A stretch of 64,000 bases of DNA from Brevipalpus yothersi. Lineage: Eukaryota; Arthropoda; Arachnida; Trombidiformes; Tenuipalpidae. Both the position numbers and the translations under genes were made by a program. Each line of letters begins with the position of its first letter. Position 1 is the stretch's first letter. The DNA is taken from contig QZCP01000101.1 of assembly GCA_003956705.1 (NCBI GenBank), positions 124,001 to 188,000 of the forward strand, read 5' to 3'. Shown here piece by piece: positions 1 through 13,888 of this stretch. The notes under the pieces were generated by a model. That model ran no database searches and was not told where the DNA came from. It saw only the letters and a list, made by a program, of their open reading frames with translations.

Positions 1-2248
1 CTCTCTCTCCCTCTCTTTTTCCAGATCACTTTTGTCTTCTACCCTCTTCTAGTGACCTTTTCGAAAGTTTTTTCGATTATTATTTTCGCCAACTACTACA
101 CCTTCATTTGCCAGCGCCTACTTACAACGAAATCGATTCCGCTTCCCGGAACAGGATTGGAATCCGATTCTAAGTTGATGAACATACATTCATATACACA
201 CAGACAGTTTGTGTGTGTATGTATGTGAAAGCGATCTGTAATCGTACACAAAAGTGACTTCTGTTGATGATATGGCCAAAGACCTATGGCCTAAAGATCA
301 GGACTATCCTGAGTAAATAAGTGTTATAAGAAATGGTAAACAACAAGCCGAAACTCAGGTCCTAGTGATGCTGAAACTTTGTCTATTCTGGCCCATCTGA
401 GCGAGTGTTGGTGTTGAGAGAGATCTTATTCATTGGCCTTTAAATAAAAGCAAGAGAGAAAGAAAGAGAAAGAAAGAGAAAGAATGTGCAAACTCGTAAG
501 TAAAGTACTGGCCTGAGTACATAGTGAAAGAGTTGAGGTGAACAAAGTTTATTAGCCTCTCTCTCTCTATTCCTCCTCTAGATGAGTTTTGTGGCCAGCA
601 TTATTCTTGTCAGCCGAAAATGCTAACATATGAGGCCAATTCTTGGAATACTCTCCACCGCGAAAGAGAGAGGGAGAGAGAGAGAGAGAGAAAGATCGTA
701 AAACGTTTCACGTTTTTGCAAGCGTTCACCATGAAAGTATTCGGACAAGTGGCCGATGAGTGGACTTTAATCCTATCCAGAAGTAAAGACTATCTTGGCT
801 CGTACTTTTTGTGGATCAAAAGTTATATGGCATCGAAAATTGGATTCAGTTTCAAGAATAACTTTTACCTCTCTCTCTCTTCTCTTCCTCAGTTGAAGTT
901 CTCCTTTTTACGTTGGACCTCAAAATGTGAGGTTTTAAGATGCCTTGGAAAAATGCCTCGCTTCTGCATTGCATGACGCTCCATGACATGTGGATTCCGT
1001 CGAATCAGAATGAAATAAAACGTTTGAACGCTCGTATACAACTGACTTAAGCTATCCTTGAACACACATAATATCATGAAGAAAGAAAAAAATACATACA
1101 AACTGTGAGGAGCAAGAGAGAGAGAATATAAAAATATATATACATTTTAAATTACTTTGACCACAACTTGCTGCGTTTCACTTGATAATTTTTTTCGCAC
1201 ATAAACTATCATTATAAGTCTCAATTTGCTTCATTCTGCTTGATACTTTTGGAAAGGGAAAAATATTCACTCTATCTCTCTCGCCCTTCATCCAGCCCGT
1301 GTGTATGGTGTCGACATGTGGACCGGCTTACTTTTCCAATCTATCGATTGAGGACATTCTTGGACAGGTGAAAATTCTGTCTCTCTCTCTTGTCCCGTGT
1401 TCAGCGACTCATGCATACATATCCACACACTCACATACGGGCAAGTGAGATGGAAGCTGCGAAAAAGTGGCCTGAGGCATGCAAAGTCGCTGCTGCTGCT
1501 GTTGTTACAGCTTGGCTTCAACTTCACCATGGATTGAAGCAACAACAGGTACCATCAGCACACACACCAACATCCACATCCACCAGCGTCCCAACGTCCA
1601 TTCGTTTATCATCATGTCGCATGATGCCTGATTTTTATGAACACACTATTCAAGCTGCCCAAAGTTGCCTCGAGCACAGATTGGCTTGATCTGTAAGTGC
1701 GGGCAAGATGCTGGATGAAGAAAGAGAGAGAGAGAGAAACTATCTCGCAAATCATCGCTTGCATGTGGACTGGAAATCTATCGATGGTGATGATGAGAAT
1801 AATCGTTAACATGATAAAGTTATACTTCATCTTATATAATTACGAGAGCAAAAGCTTTGCATGATTAAAAGTAACATTTTAGGCGCCAAAAAAGAAGGTA
1901 TTTCATATGGAATCTGAGTTGATTCATTTCTTTCGATGAGCTTAAAAGGTCAAAAGTCTGATGAAAGAGAGGAAGAAGATTTACTAACCAATTCAATTTC
2001 GTCATGGTTCAGCATGATTCATATGGGAATCTGAGAAACTGTAATGAATGCTCTCTCATCAAGTGACAATTTGTACAAGTAGATCATCGGAAGTATGCGA
2101 TTCATCAGCCATAGGAAAAATTCATTGCCAATGAGTATCATGAATCACCCAATGAATACAGAGCAATGTGACCATCTGAAACAATTCGATTTGAGGATGT
2201 TTTCCTATTCATTCCCATCTGACTCATTCACACTTTGATCACTCTAAA

Positions 2249-2251
<3 letters not shown>

Positions 2252-2298
<47 letters not shown>
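2252..2298. repeat. (CT)n microsatellite
   Basis: Uninterrupted CT dinucleotide tract of about 47 bp, just upstream of a short inverted repeat at 2339-2391. Confidence 0.97.
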
Positions 2299-2301
<3 letters not shown>

Positions 2302-3439
2302 GGATTGTTAGTGTTCAATTCCAAACGGAAGTGATAATCGATCAGACTCTTGGGTGAACAATACACCCACAGCCAAGAGTATCGTTGATCGGATTAAGCG
2401 GCTCTAAATTGAGGGCAAGCGTGCGGGTGGCCTGAGATAATTCGCTTTTGTATCAAAAGACGCTTAAAGATTCAAAGCTTCTATGTTCTGATCGATCATC
2501 GATCATCGTTCTAATCATCGCTCGTTCGCGTGCTACCGAATAGGCTTCGTGGTGTAGGCCAAACAGAGAGAAAAACAAGAAGAAGTGGACTCACTTCGCC
2601 TGGATGACCTGCCACACGGACAGTCATCATCACCACTAGTTTTGGTATCAAATATCGGCGAACAAGACCTCACTTAATGTACACCGGAGGCACGAGGCTA
2701 CCGTATTTCTGTGCAGCATACGCACACTCACACACATAAACACTACTGATCAGGCTCATCATTGAGGCCATTCAATTTTACCGGACATTATTGCCATCAT
2801 TTGAACCGCTCCTATGGCCAGTTTCACTCCCACCACTGGTCCAATGTTCTAGGGGTAGTCTATCATTGATCCTAGTGGCCTTTCAATTTGGATCGCTCTG
2901 ATGAACTCGCTCATGAGATACACTTTTCTTTTTACACTGGTGGATGCCACTTGGCTCTCTCTTACTTTCCAGGCATCAGTCCGTTACGAGTATGGTCTGG
3001 TTGATTGTGTATGTGTATGCGGTTAAAACTTACATGCCCATAGACATGAATGAGAATAGGGCCTCGGAAATTGGAAAAATCGGCATGTGGCTAGTATCTC
3101 ATCATCATGTATCCATCGGATTGTTTCGAAAGAGCAACCATCGTAATCTTCAATGGCCTTTCCTAACTGGTTCTTGATTGACGATCTCTCTCTCTCATCG
3201 TGCCAATAGCCGTGTCGATATATGTAACGGAAGAGGATGAGTTCATTTCCGAAACGGTCCAAATCGATGATAATAAGAGCCCTAAAGTTTGATGGTGGTT
3301 GCACATTGGAAGGCTCACTAATCCTCCCACTAATGGACATGAAAATTCAAATTATCCATTCAAGCGTACATGTAACATACATGTGATCATCTCTCTCAGC
3401 TTGATTGTTGTTGTGCAATCAGCAGTGAGCATACATGTA

Positions 3440-3442
<3 letters not shown>

Positions 3443-3530
<88 letters not shown>
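3443..3530. repeat. (TC)n microsatellite, 88 bp
   Basis: One of the longest pure TC tracts in the window. It generates a false Leu-Ser open frame over 3299-3781. Confidence 0.97.
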
Positions 3531-3533
<3 letters not shown>

Positions 3534-4249
3534 CTAATTTTTGGCCACTATTGATTGTTTTTTCTCATCAGCTTGCCAAATGTAGCCAATATTTTTTCGA
3601 GAACAAGCTTCTCTGCTCTCTCTCTCTCTCTCTTCGTCTCTTTCTCCTTGATCGTTTCCGAAAAATAATAAGTACAACAGATTGTGAACCTTTGGTCAAC
3701 CTCTTTTTGGGAAAAAATTTCAAGAGGACTCTCAGAGAGATGGGAAGTGCTCTGCACCTTCTCATATGGTGCAAGAATTGAATTACTCTCGCTCGTTTTC
3801 AAATTGTGTGCCTGTGTGTGTATGTGTGTGTCAGTGGATGAAGTTTTTGGAAGGAAGAAAAATTTTACGATGCTCAAAGGTTGGCCGATAAAAAGACGGC
3901 GTCCAAGGAGTGACCATAGAGTAAAGAGAGAGTATTGAAAAGAAAGTTGAGACCAATTGAACAAAAGACTGTTTGACCAGAGACTTGCTTCTTAAATCAC
4001 TTGTTCACTCTCTCTCTCTCTTTCTTTCTCTCTCATTTCTGGAAGGCAAACCAAGTGATTCCAAAATGATTTCAAGTTGACCAACGGCTAGTGAGGGTGG
4101 AGCCCAAGTGTTTCTCGGAAGGAAGAAAAGGAGATTCAAGATGACCAGAAAGAAGGCCAGAATCGAATTTTTGACCAACCTCTCATGTCATATGAATGGG
4201 TTGTAAGAGAGAGAAAAATGCTAGAACCTGGACCTGAGGCCACCGAGCT

Positions 4250-4251
<2 letters not shown>

Positions 4252-4307
<56 letters not shown>
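4252..4307. repeat. (GA)n microsatellite
   Basis: Pure GA tract of about 56 bp, in the opposite orientation to the CT tract at 3443-3530. Confidence 0.97.
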
Positions 4308-4309
<2 letters not shown>

Positions 4310-5986
4310 TAGTTCAACTTGTTCGTAGTCTTTATGTGAATTGACTAAGAACTGCAAGAGGCCGGCCAAATAACTTGAGGAAAGAAAGAAAAAAGACAGC
4401 AAGTGATCACCAAAACTGACCAAAGGTAGGCCCGTAAACTGTGTATGTGTATTGGCTTGAGTGAGCCTCAAAAATGCAATCTGCTTTCACGAACTCATAG
4501 TTTTTCTCTTTCTTTCTCTCTCTTTCGCTCAATACACGAATATACACACAGGAAGGCCACTTTCTTCATGGAAATAACAATTTTGCTCATTCTCTCTGGT
4601 CCTCTCTTTTTACCTCTCTCTGGACGTGACCTCGTCCTGGAGAAAATTTTCCAACATTCTGTTGCCCTTAAACTTTATCACCCATTGACACTACCTTCTT
4701 TCTCTATTCCCAGTCAATGGTTCTTCTCTCTTTCTCTCTCTCTCTCACCGATCGTCCACCATTGACTGGAAAGAGAATAACTTTCGGTCGTAAACTCTTC
4801 TCTCTTTCTCTTTCGTCCACAAGATTATGCTCATCTTGCTATCGTTTCTATTCATTGGTGAGGTGCTATCGTGCTGATACATTTTTCTATTCAGTACACC
4901 AAAAAGAGAAGAAGTCTCTCTCTTTCTCTTGCTTTCGCTTTGGTCCAAGAGCCTAAATTTTAGAGAATAAAATGCCAATGAAACCACTGACTTGATGCCC
5001 AGAGAGGCGAGTTTATGATTTCTGAGAAGAAGAAAATTGCTCCCAAATGGCCCAAGAATAAGCATGTAAGCGGTCATCTTTTTTCTCTCTCTCTTTCTTC
5101 CGCCTCTAACCACCATGTATCGGTCAAAATGTGCACTATCGAGTGGTTCCTACTTTTGGGCCATGTCATTGGCCTTATGTGGAGAGAGAGAGAGCATATA
5201 TATATAGCATGTTGAAAGAAAGCGATCAAATCTGAAGCTGGAATTAGAAAATCGATTCAATTTCAAGAAAATGAACATGAAACATCGTCATCATCTCACA
5301 CTCAGAAACCGAACAACTGATAGTGGAAAATCGTTACAAAAGTTAAGCCAAACATTATCATTCTACTGAAATATGATATTGAAAAACAAACTGATAACAG
5401 TTTGTCTAGGGCAAGAGAGAGAGAGAGAAAAGAATTGTGAGCATTTCATCAGACATTCTCAATTGAAAGTGGTGCATGATTCAAATGATGACACCTTTCA
5501 TTTCCTTTCTCTCTCTCCCGACCAATGAACGCAATGAACAATTGCTCTGTTCATCAGATAAATCATTCCAAATGATTCACCAACTGCTTCATTGCAACAT
5601 TTTATGAGAAAATTATTCGAACTCTTATCATGCCATTTCTTTCACACACACACACACGCATAGATGCGAATGTCTCTTAACGATGTGAAAATGAGACTAG
5701 TCGACTCATGAGCAAACATATTGACTTGGATGAAAAACGGTTACAATAACAATGATGACATCCAATACACAGACACACATACAGACACAGTTTAAGCAAC
5801 TATGTTCCATATATTATACATAGATAGTGGAAAAGCTATTCCAACTGACCTGTGCTCATCCCATAAATACTAGAGACACACAAGATTGATCGCTTACCAG
5901 GCCATTGTGAGTGAATAGTTATTCGCGATTTTTAGTGTTAGAGAGAAGAAGAGCCCGAGCGTTTCATAAGCAAGCTCTAAGCATAC

Positions 5987-5989
<3 letters not shown>

Positions 5990-6051
<62 letters not shown>
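5990..6051. repeat. (GA)n microsatellite
   Basis: Pure GA tract of about 62 bp. Confidence 0.97.
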
Positions 6052-6052
<1 letters not shown>

Positions 6053-6687
6053 ATCCTTTTGGCCTGGGATTGAATGCCGATTAGACGACAGATCGGTGCT
6101 TCTTCATGTTGCTTTTAGATGGATACAGAGAAAGAGAGAAGAAAAACTTTTTTCCTACAATCAACTAACATTCAGATGTATCCATGCAAAAGCATCGGTG
6201 GTCGGGCGATTAAATGGCCTAAACTATTCTTAGTCTTCTTTCTTTATGAGAGTGAAGAAACGTAGAAGAAGAAGAAGTCCCAGCAATTCAGTTTCAGGCC
6301 GTAATGTGGCCTGACTGATAGAAGCTGGGAAGGGAGAGAAAGAGAGACAGAGACAATTCACCAGGCCACAGTATCAATAGGACTCGGAATAAAGTGTGTG
6401 TGTGTGTGTGTGTTATATATTTTTAAACGATATATCGTGTACCGTTATGATGATGGATCTTCTTCCTTAATCGTTGCACAACAGTAGCAATAGTGGTAGT
6501 AACAGCAGGAAAGTTGGAAAAAGAGTTTGCATCACTTTGGCCCATCCATTCAGTTACTGGAGGAAGAGAGATCACTTCCTAGATCCATTTCCAGGGGCTT
6601 CCTCTTAGTGTCTTCTTATGTCTTGAGTTTGACAGATCGGCCTCAAAGCGTCTTAGAGCCTTTTGGCCTCAAAATTTGGTCAGCATC

Positions 6688-6691
<4 letters not shown>

Positions 6692-6771
<80 letters not shown>

Positions 6772-6780
6772 CTTTCTCTC
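6692..6780. repeat. Compound (TC)n-(TTTC)n microsatellite
   Basis: About 61 bp of TC repeat passes directly into TTTC repeats. Together they form an almost unbroken pyrimidine strand of about 89 bp, a mirror-repeat type able in principle to form triplex DNA. Confidence 0.95.
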
Positions 6781-8448
6781 GATGTGCGTTTGTGAATGAA
6801 TTTAAGGATGATCAACATTCAGTGTGAGAATCATCTTACCTGTGAGCGTAAAAAATTTGCCCGTTTTTCTGATCAATATTTTGAATGTTCTGCTTGCAAA
6901 TCTTGTCCCACAGTAATACAAAGAGTAGCCAAGATCAGCCATCTTTTGCTGTATGTTTTCATCTGGATGGTGATCGATCGCTATCTAGATATATACCCAG
7001 AACAATATGCATTTGAAAATCTTCCTCTTCTTCTTTTTCTGTGTACAATCGATCTGTATTGGTCTTGAGAAGATCGAAATTATCATTTGACACTCTTTTG
7101 GCTGGGTGTTTCTCATTCTCACAGTCCAGGTCAAAGAAGATGGAGCATCTCCATGTGAAAAGTGGGCTCAATAGCCGAAAACTGTCATATCAGATTTTGA
7201 ATCTCGAAGGATTGGTCTCAACATTTCCGATCATCATTGGAAGATGACCGAAAGGCCACCATGGATAATCTGAACCTTTCTTTCTCGTATGGAGGACAAT
7301 ATGGTAGCCACTTGAAAGTGAGAGAAAAGTGATCAACTAGGATGGAACCAATCTGTTCCATATAAATTGACCTCTCTTGTGGCCTCAAAATTTTTCATTT
7401 CATCCCAGAGAAGCATAAACATCGTGGCCTCTTTTTTTCGGGCATTTTTCCATCTTCTTCTTCTTTCTCCTCTTGCTCTCGGGCCCACTTGACCGTCGGT
7501 GGTGAAACTTTTTCAACCGAAAAAACACAGCATCCAAACCATGTTAAGCAAATAACAAGATAATTGGAATCCTGGTAGTTGTTATCATGTCAAAAGTAAT
7601 TCAAGTTCCACAGAATTAAATTTAAGTGTTGGCCTGTGTGTTGACGGGATCCGCTCGAGCAGCAGGCCAACTGCTAGCCTCGTAGCATGTGTCTCTGTAT
7701 ACTGTGGCCAGCAAGTTGGCCTGAGAGAAGAAGGAAGAAGCCAAAGAGATGAATGTCTGTGGATCCTTTTCGTGTGTGTTTCGGAAAAGTTCAGAGAGAC
7801 AGAAAGAGAGAGAGAGGTACCTGAAAGTGACCTGAGTTGTGGCCTCAATACACTGAACTTTGCCTCCGAAAAATAAGAAGAGAGAAAAACTCGATCCACT
7901 GGCATCTGTCTCCGATTACTAAGAACTCTTGCCTCTTGGAGGACCGATTTCGAAGACCATTTCAAACTCAAATTACTCAGAACAACTTGCTGAAATTGTT
8001 CGACCTTTTGCTCTTCATATGTGCAACTGGCATTGGAAACTATCTATCATGATGGCTGACGCGAGTTCATGGAATATATAGATATCTGTGGTGTAGTTTT
8101 CAGAATCAACGAAAAATTGCCATTCGAAATCAATCATCAAGTACTGTTGCACAGAGCAAGCCAAGATTACAACGATTTTCACCGATTTGAATTCATCTGC
8201 TAGAGAGCTCATTGACATTATCGCTCTCTCTCTCTCTCTCTCTCTCTTCTCTTACTTTCGGAACACTAGTCATAGATTGGATTAGCGTTGATTGTAGTAG
8301 AGGAGAAAAAGCAATTCTGTGGTCTAATCGAAGTTGGAAAATGGCCTGATTGCCATACTTCACCACTTGCCTGATTCGCCTCATCCACTGCTGTTGTCTG
8401 GAACATTGACGTTCCCAGGTCATTTTCCCGCTTTGAGTCCATTATTTT

Positions 8449-8452
<4 letters not shown>

Positions 8453-8495
<43 letters not shown>

Positions 8496-9245
8496 AAGCT
8501 AGTTTATCCCGATCAATATGAGGGAGAGAGTATATACATAAAGTGCACTTTCGACGACCGTTTTTCCCGCGCTCATAATACAAACGGTCCAAAAATTGAC
8601 GCCACGACACACACACACAGGCCTTTCACATATATATCAGGCCGCTTACGAAAGGAGGCGGACTGGCCTGAAATCAGTCCATTTCGATGTAGCGGGTGCA
8701 ACTAACATGGACAAGCCCGTAGGCCATCATCATTGGCATGAAAACGCATATTGAACACGACCGTTGGCTCGTGCCACTCGATCGAAGCCACTATTTTCGG
8801 ATAAAATTATCTTTCCATGTCTATGTGAGTGTGTGCGAATAAATGCACATGAAAATCGGAGGTCACTGAGCGTATTCGACCGCTTCGGATTTCCTCTCTC
8901 TTTTTCTCTCTCTCAACTCGACATGAATGTTGATCCAAATTAACCTCCTCCACCACCCCTGGACCGGTGGATACAGGACCCTGGCGAGGGTGTGATCAAG
9001 TCCTGAGAGTCGAGCTTGTCAGTGCTGGTGGGAATAACGCTCGGACAAGCAAATGAGCCTGGCCAGTGAATATACAGAGAGAAAGAAAATATCGAAAATA
9101 AAATAGATTCTCCGCTCGTTATTATGCATGAGAAATACTAGACAATCGATGAATCGGCATTTTGCACGCCCGTTGGCCTGATCGTACGCGTGCATCCAAC
9201 TGATCGAACTTTCCTCTCCTCTCTATGCTCGAGATGAGGCACAAT

Positions 9246-9293
<48 letters not shown>

Positions 9294-10018
9294 TACGAGA
9301 CAGGTGAGGAAGAGCCATTTTCATCTCTCTTTCTCTCTCCCTCTTGCATGAGAGATGCTTTTGATGAGGGCCAAAACCTCAAAGCGTAAGCATCACTTTG
9401 GCCCTGGTCCTTTGTAATCAAGTGAACCAATGAAGCCTGCTTCCGAGGCCCAAGTGTTAGGCTGAAGCTATGCAACAGTAATTCGACTGGTGAGACAGGC
9501 AAAGCCTAAAACTTCTCTGGCTCTGGTGGGCCTACAAGTCTATCAGGTGAGCTGCCTATACCGAGAGATGGGCCACGAGATGCGTGCTGACGTGCGACCA
9601 CGAGCTGAGGCCGAAGGTGAGCGAAAGCGTTTTTCTAGGCTTTTGGATGCTGGAAGAGAGAGACGGCCAAGTTTCAGCTGCACGCGTCCCAAGCAACGTG
9701 GACTGATGTAATTACGTGCTCTGCGCGTGCCGAACTCGGGACGGCCGATACCTCCGATCACAGGTCAATATTCATGAGAGAGAAAGAGAGAGAGAGAGAA
9801 ACAGTAGACGAGTGAAGAGGGCGAACGAAACAATAGAAGATCGGCAGTCAGAAAGTGGGGCTGAAAAATGAAACACTCCTGTGAGGGAGGCTTACATTGG
9901 ATATATATGGGCAACATTTTGAGGGGGTTGATGTGGACCATCGAGGAAAGAGAGTGAGAGAGCGAAGATCATGAAAGCGAAAAAGACAAGCCCAAAAAGT
10001 GTCGCACGCTGTCCGAAC

Positions 10019-10061
<43 letters not shown>
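8453..10061. repeat. Cluster of three GA/CT tracts
   Basis: CT tract at 8453-8492, GA tract at 9250-9291 and GA tract at 10022-10061, each about 40 bp, with unique sequence between them. Confidence 0.9.
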
Positions 10062-10235
10062 GTCTTCTGGCTACACATTGAGAGCCAAAAAGTTCTCCAT
10101 AAACTCTCGATGCGGTGCTTCACCATAAGTTATACCGTTGCGATCTTCTCCTGTGTTGACCAGGCGTAGGCGATTCGTTCGAATAGAGGGTATCGGTGGC
10201 CTACCTTTACCCACTGGCCAAAGCTCTTCCATATG

Positions 10236-10266
<31 letters not shown>

Positions 10267-10728
10267 AATGATCGTGTTCAACTTTTTCGGCGAGTTTTGG
10301 CCCAAAATTTTCGTGAATCACCTACGCAAACATCCCATCGAGGCAGCATCATTCCCTCTCTCCCTCTTGGGCTATCAACATTTACGATTGCCACGCGCCT
10401 CTGCCAGGGGCTTTAATGGGGCTAGGGCATCATTTCGGAGACCAGGTGAAAATGATGTTCATATCTATCGCGCGCGCCACAGAAACATGGACAAACTATG
10501 CAGATGATTTACCTGCACATCAAGTCTGGATGAGGTTTACTCAGTCAGGCAAGCCCATAGCATTCTGATCAACATCAGCTTAGTATACCATCAGTTGCTG
10601 CCAATGTTGATTGCAGTTGGCTCGAAAGCTAATCAGAGAAGGCCGAAAAATGTTGGCCCAGTCTGATTGCACGCGTAATCAATTTTCGTAGACTTTACAA
10701 AATCAATCAGACCGCGAAAAATCCTTCT

Positions 10729-10771
<43 letters not shown>

Positions 10772-12418
10772 TGTTGCACATTTTCTTTCCATCAATCTGC
10801 ATGGAATTATCTGCCACATGTGAATGACTTGTACACAATGTTCAGAGTATTGCATTTCCCCAAGTCAAAGAGTCTTATGTCCACACACAAACAGTTAAGC
10901 TCGAAAGTCTTTGACCATCAGTGACTTGAAAGTTGTCAAAAGGCTTGGATTTCAAATTTCGAATTCTTGAAAGAAATCCTGAAAAACAATCATCATCAGC
11001 TTGCTTGGAAAAATTTTTTCTCAAAATAATTACAATTTCGTACAACAACATTCGTACGACCGAAAAAAAAACACACACCTTGTTTGTGAACCCCAGGAAA
11101 TTCGATTCAAACTGTTCACATCTTTTTTCTAGAGCCAAGTGTTTTTTTCTATTCGAGTTGTGGTTCCTTTTTTCTCTATGGCCTGAATCCGGCAACATAA
11201 TAGCCCAAAAATCTGCCAGGTCCAAGCTATCAGGTCGATCGATCGGTTATGGACTTATCGCTCGGTTGTTAGCCTGTCGCTAGGCAGGTGAAAGCCGTTC
11301 AGCTCTCGAGAATGGCATAAATTTAACTTATATCATTATGATGATTACGATTGCGATTAGCAAGCGGAAAAAAGAAAGAGAGAGAGAGAGAGAAGAAAAA
11401 GATGCCTCCAAAATGCTGGCCACTTGATGGCAGGTTTTACTTTTTTTTTCGACTTTTCTCATTTCTTACACTTTAAATTGCTTTTTTTCACCTTCACCTG
11501 AGGCCACAGTTAAAAATGAATGGCAACAGGTTACATGATGGAGTGGATTTTGGAGCCACACGAGCCAAGATTGTTTCTCTATTATCTGTGGATGTATTCC
11601 TTTACGTGCCCAGAAACTTGCGAACACATACATACACAAACACGGAATCAGTCCATTTTGCTATTAGATCCAGAAAAATAATTTCCACTGCAAAAGCTCG
11701 TGTCCATGGTGAATAGAGACTATCTATTCATAAACAACAACTTAATCCGCTTCCACAAGTAGTAGTTGAGATTGACGATAACAAAAATTACGTGAATCTC
11801 ATTCAATTAGTTTGGTCAATACACACATTGACTTGAGGCCAAAATAAGAGGAGAAAAACGTGCCAACATGCGAGATCATCTTATTCATCTCATACACGAG
11901 ACACGTTTTATTAGTTTTATCAATGAAATAGTTTGCGTAATTCTCTTTCCCTTTTTTCAATCAATTGGATCTCATCTCTCTGTGGCAAGACTAAATGGAT
12001 CTCAATAAAACAAGATGAAGTGTCTAGTAGAAATAAGTTAGAAATTCTTTTCATTTAATTCGAATGTCACACCATTGATTACAAGCGGATTCATATCAGA
12101 CTGGCACGCGTACATTGAACAGAATCACCGGTTGACCGTATGCAGATGTGTGTGTATCAGACAGCTTTTAGCTATGCTTAGGTGCTTCATCGATACTTTC
12201 TTCGGGGAGGAAGTTCATTCAATACACCAAACCAATCATGGCGCGTGCCGTGCGATATCCATTGAAACACACACACACACACACTCATTCACATGTCCAT
12301 ATATACGTTTATATATTCGTTCTCCGTTCTGGATGCTGGTGGGCCTCCTGCTGCAGGCCACCACTACTACAATCGACTCTCTCCCACGCCACAAGACCCT
12401 TCATTTATTGTACTTTTG

Positions 12419-12420
<2 letters not shown>

Positions 12421-12470
<50 letters not shown>

Positions 12471-12486
12471 CTCTCTCTCTCTCTCT
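12421..12486. repeat. (CT)n microsatellite with one TTTCTTT interruption
   Basis: CT tract of 66 bp, interrupted once near 12463-12470. It explains the Leu-Ser and Arg-Glu frames around it. Confidence 0.95.
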
Positions 12487-13050
12487 GCGATATCCAGTGC
12501 CGTTGGAAAGTTTTCGACTGATCCATCTGATCCCATCCAAAATTTTGAGGGGTCACAACTCGCGATATATACGCACATGAATCGTGCGAACCTTTTACAC
12601 TGGGAAGATCCATCCAATGGATGATGGTGGGATATTGGGGTGGCCTATTGTTCATCGAGATTCAAAAAATTTTCCCACCAATGAACACGATACAGACACA
12701 TATATTTACACGGGTACACAAAATGGGAGAGAAAGAGAGGGAGAGAGGATTCAAGTGGATGATCTGTGCAATATGCTTGGATGCTGGATGAGGGGGCATC
12801 AAAATTATGATGCGTTTATCCATCACATTTGTCCGTTGGATAAGGTTCATCCGATAGATGGATAGGGCAATGACTTAGGGAAGGAGGCAAGCAGATTAGC
12901 TGGAAGAGTATAAGTATCAAGCTCGAAGGGCAAAGCGTTGTCAATACCACTAGCAAGGCGCAACCTGCCGAAAAATCTGCTTCCTCCTGTAGATCGAGTG
13001 GGTTTTGCTTGGCGACTCTTCTGTCGAAATACTCGATTGCACCGAACGGC

Positions 13051-13052
<2 letters not shown>

Positions 13053-13110
<58 letters not shown>
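13053..13110. repeat. (CT)n microsatellite
   Basis: CT tract of 58 bp. Further tracts follow at 13503-13541 (CT) and 13848-13885 (GA). Confidence 0.95.
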
Positions 13111-13112
<2 letters not shown>

Positions 13113-13500
13113 AACGGAAAAGTGTTCTGATCTGCATCATGCTGCATGCAACTTGAAGCCACCTTTCGCTTTCTTGTCTCTCTCCTTCTTTCTTTTTTTT
13201 TTCTCTCTCTCTCTCCTTCTTATGGGACACATTTCAGGCCACAGGCTCGACGGAACTAGACTCACTTTACGAACACCATCGTTGAACTGCCTTCCTTCCG
13301 ATCGGCTTTTTGGACGCGTGCAACATGGGCACCTGCCTTGGGAACACCACGCGTGTTTTATCGGCCTCTTTCTCTACATGGCCGTTGACTAAGGCCAGTA
13401 TTGTTCCAGTGGCACCGCTTCGGGCAGCAACGTCCGGACGAGGGAAGCCGATGAATCGCGACAGAAGGTAAACTTGTTTCATTCTCTTGTCCAAGCCACC

Positions 13501-13543
<43 letters not shown>

Positions 13544-13844
13544 ACCATGGTCTATGGAGTTGCAAACACGCATACTGAATGGCCTATGGAACTTTAGTCT
13601 CATATCGAAAGGGATCAAAGTCAAGGCAAAGTGAGAGAGATCTAGCCTTATCGGGTGGCTGTGTGTGTACGATTGGATTTGCCATAGATTTGTTTTACTG
13701 GCCATGATGGACAAACACAGCCTTAAATTGGCCACAACGTCAAGAGAATCGTGAAAGCTCATGTTAATGGCTGAACTGGACGCGACCAATCACAATGTGA
13801 CCATGACTCGCTGTTTAGTCTTCAAAATGAGAAGTGAAAAATTG

Positions 13845-13888
<44 letters not shown>

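Noticed and set aside
1390..1689. 99-codon open frame with an Ala/Gln-rich stretch
   Set aside because: No recognisable domain, in a region dense with short repeats. The Ala and Gln runs come from GCT/CAA-type low complexity.
3299..3781. 160-codon open frame rich in Leu-Ser
   Set aside because: Most of it is the translation of a TC microsatellite. The same explains frames at 8334-8705, 12075-12655, 12847-13392, 15592-15783 and 18071-18340.
9490..9711. 73-codon frame in a locally GC-rich stretch
   Set aside because: Overlaps an equally long antisense frame and resembles no family. The higher GC content alone lengthens open frames.
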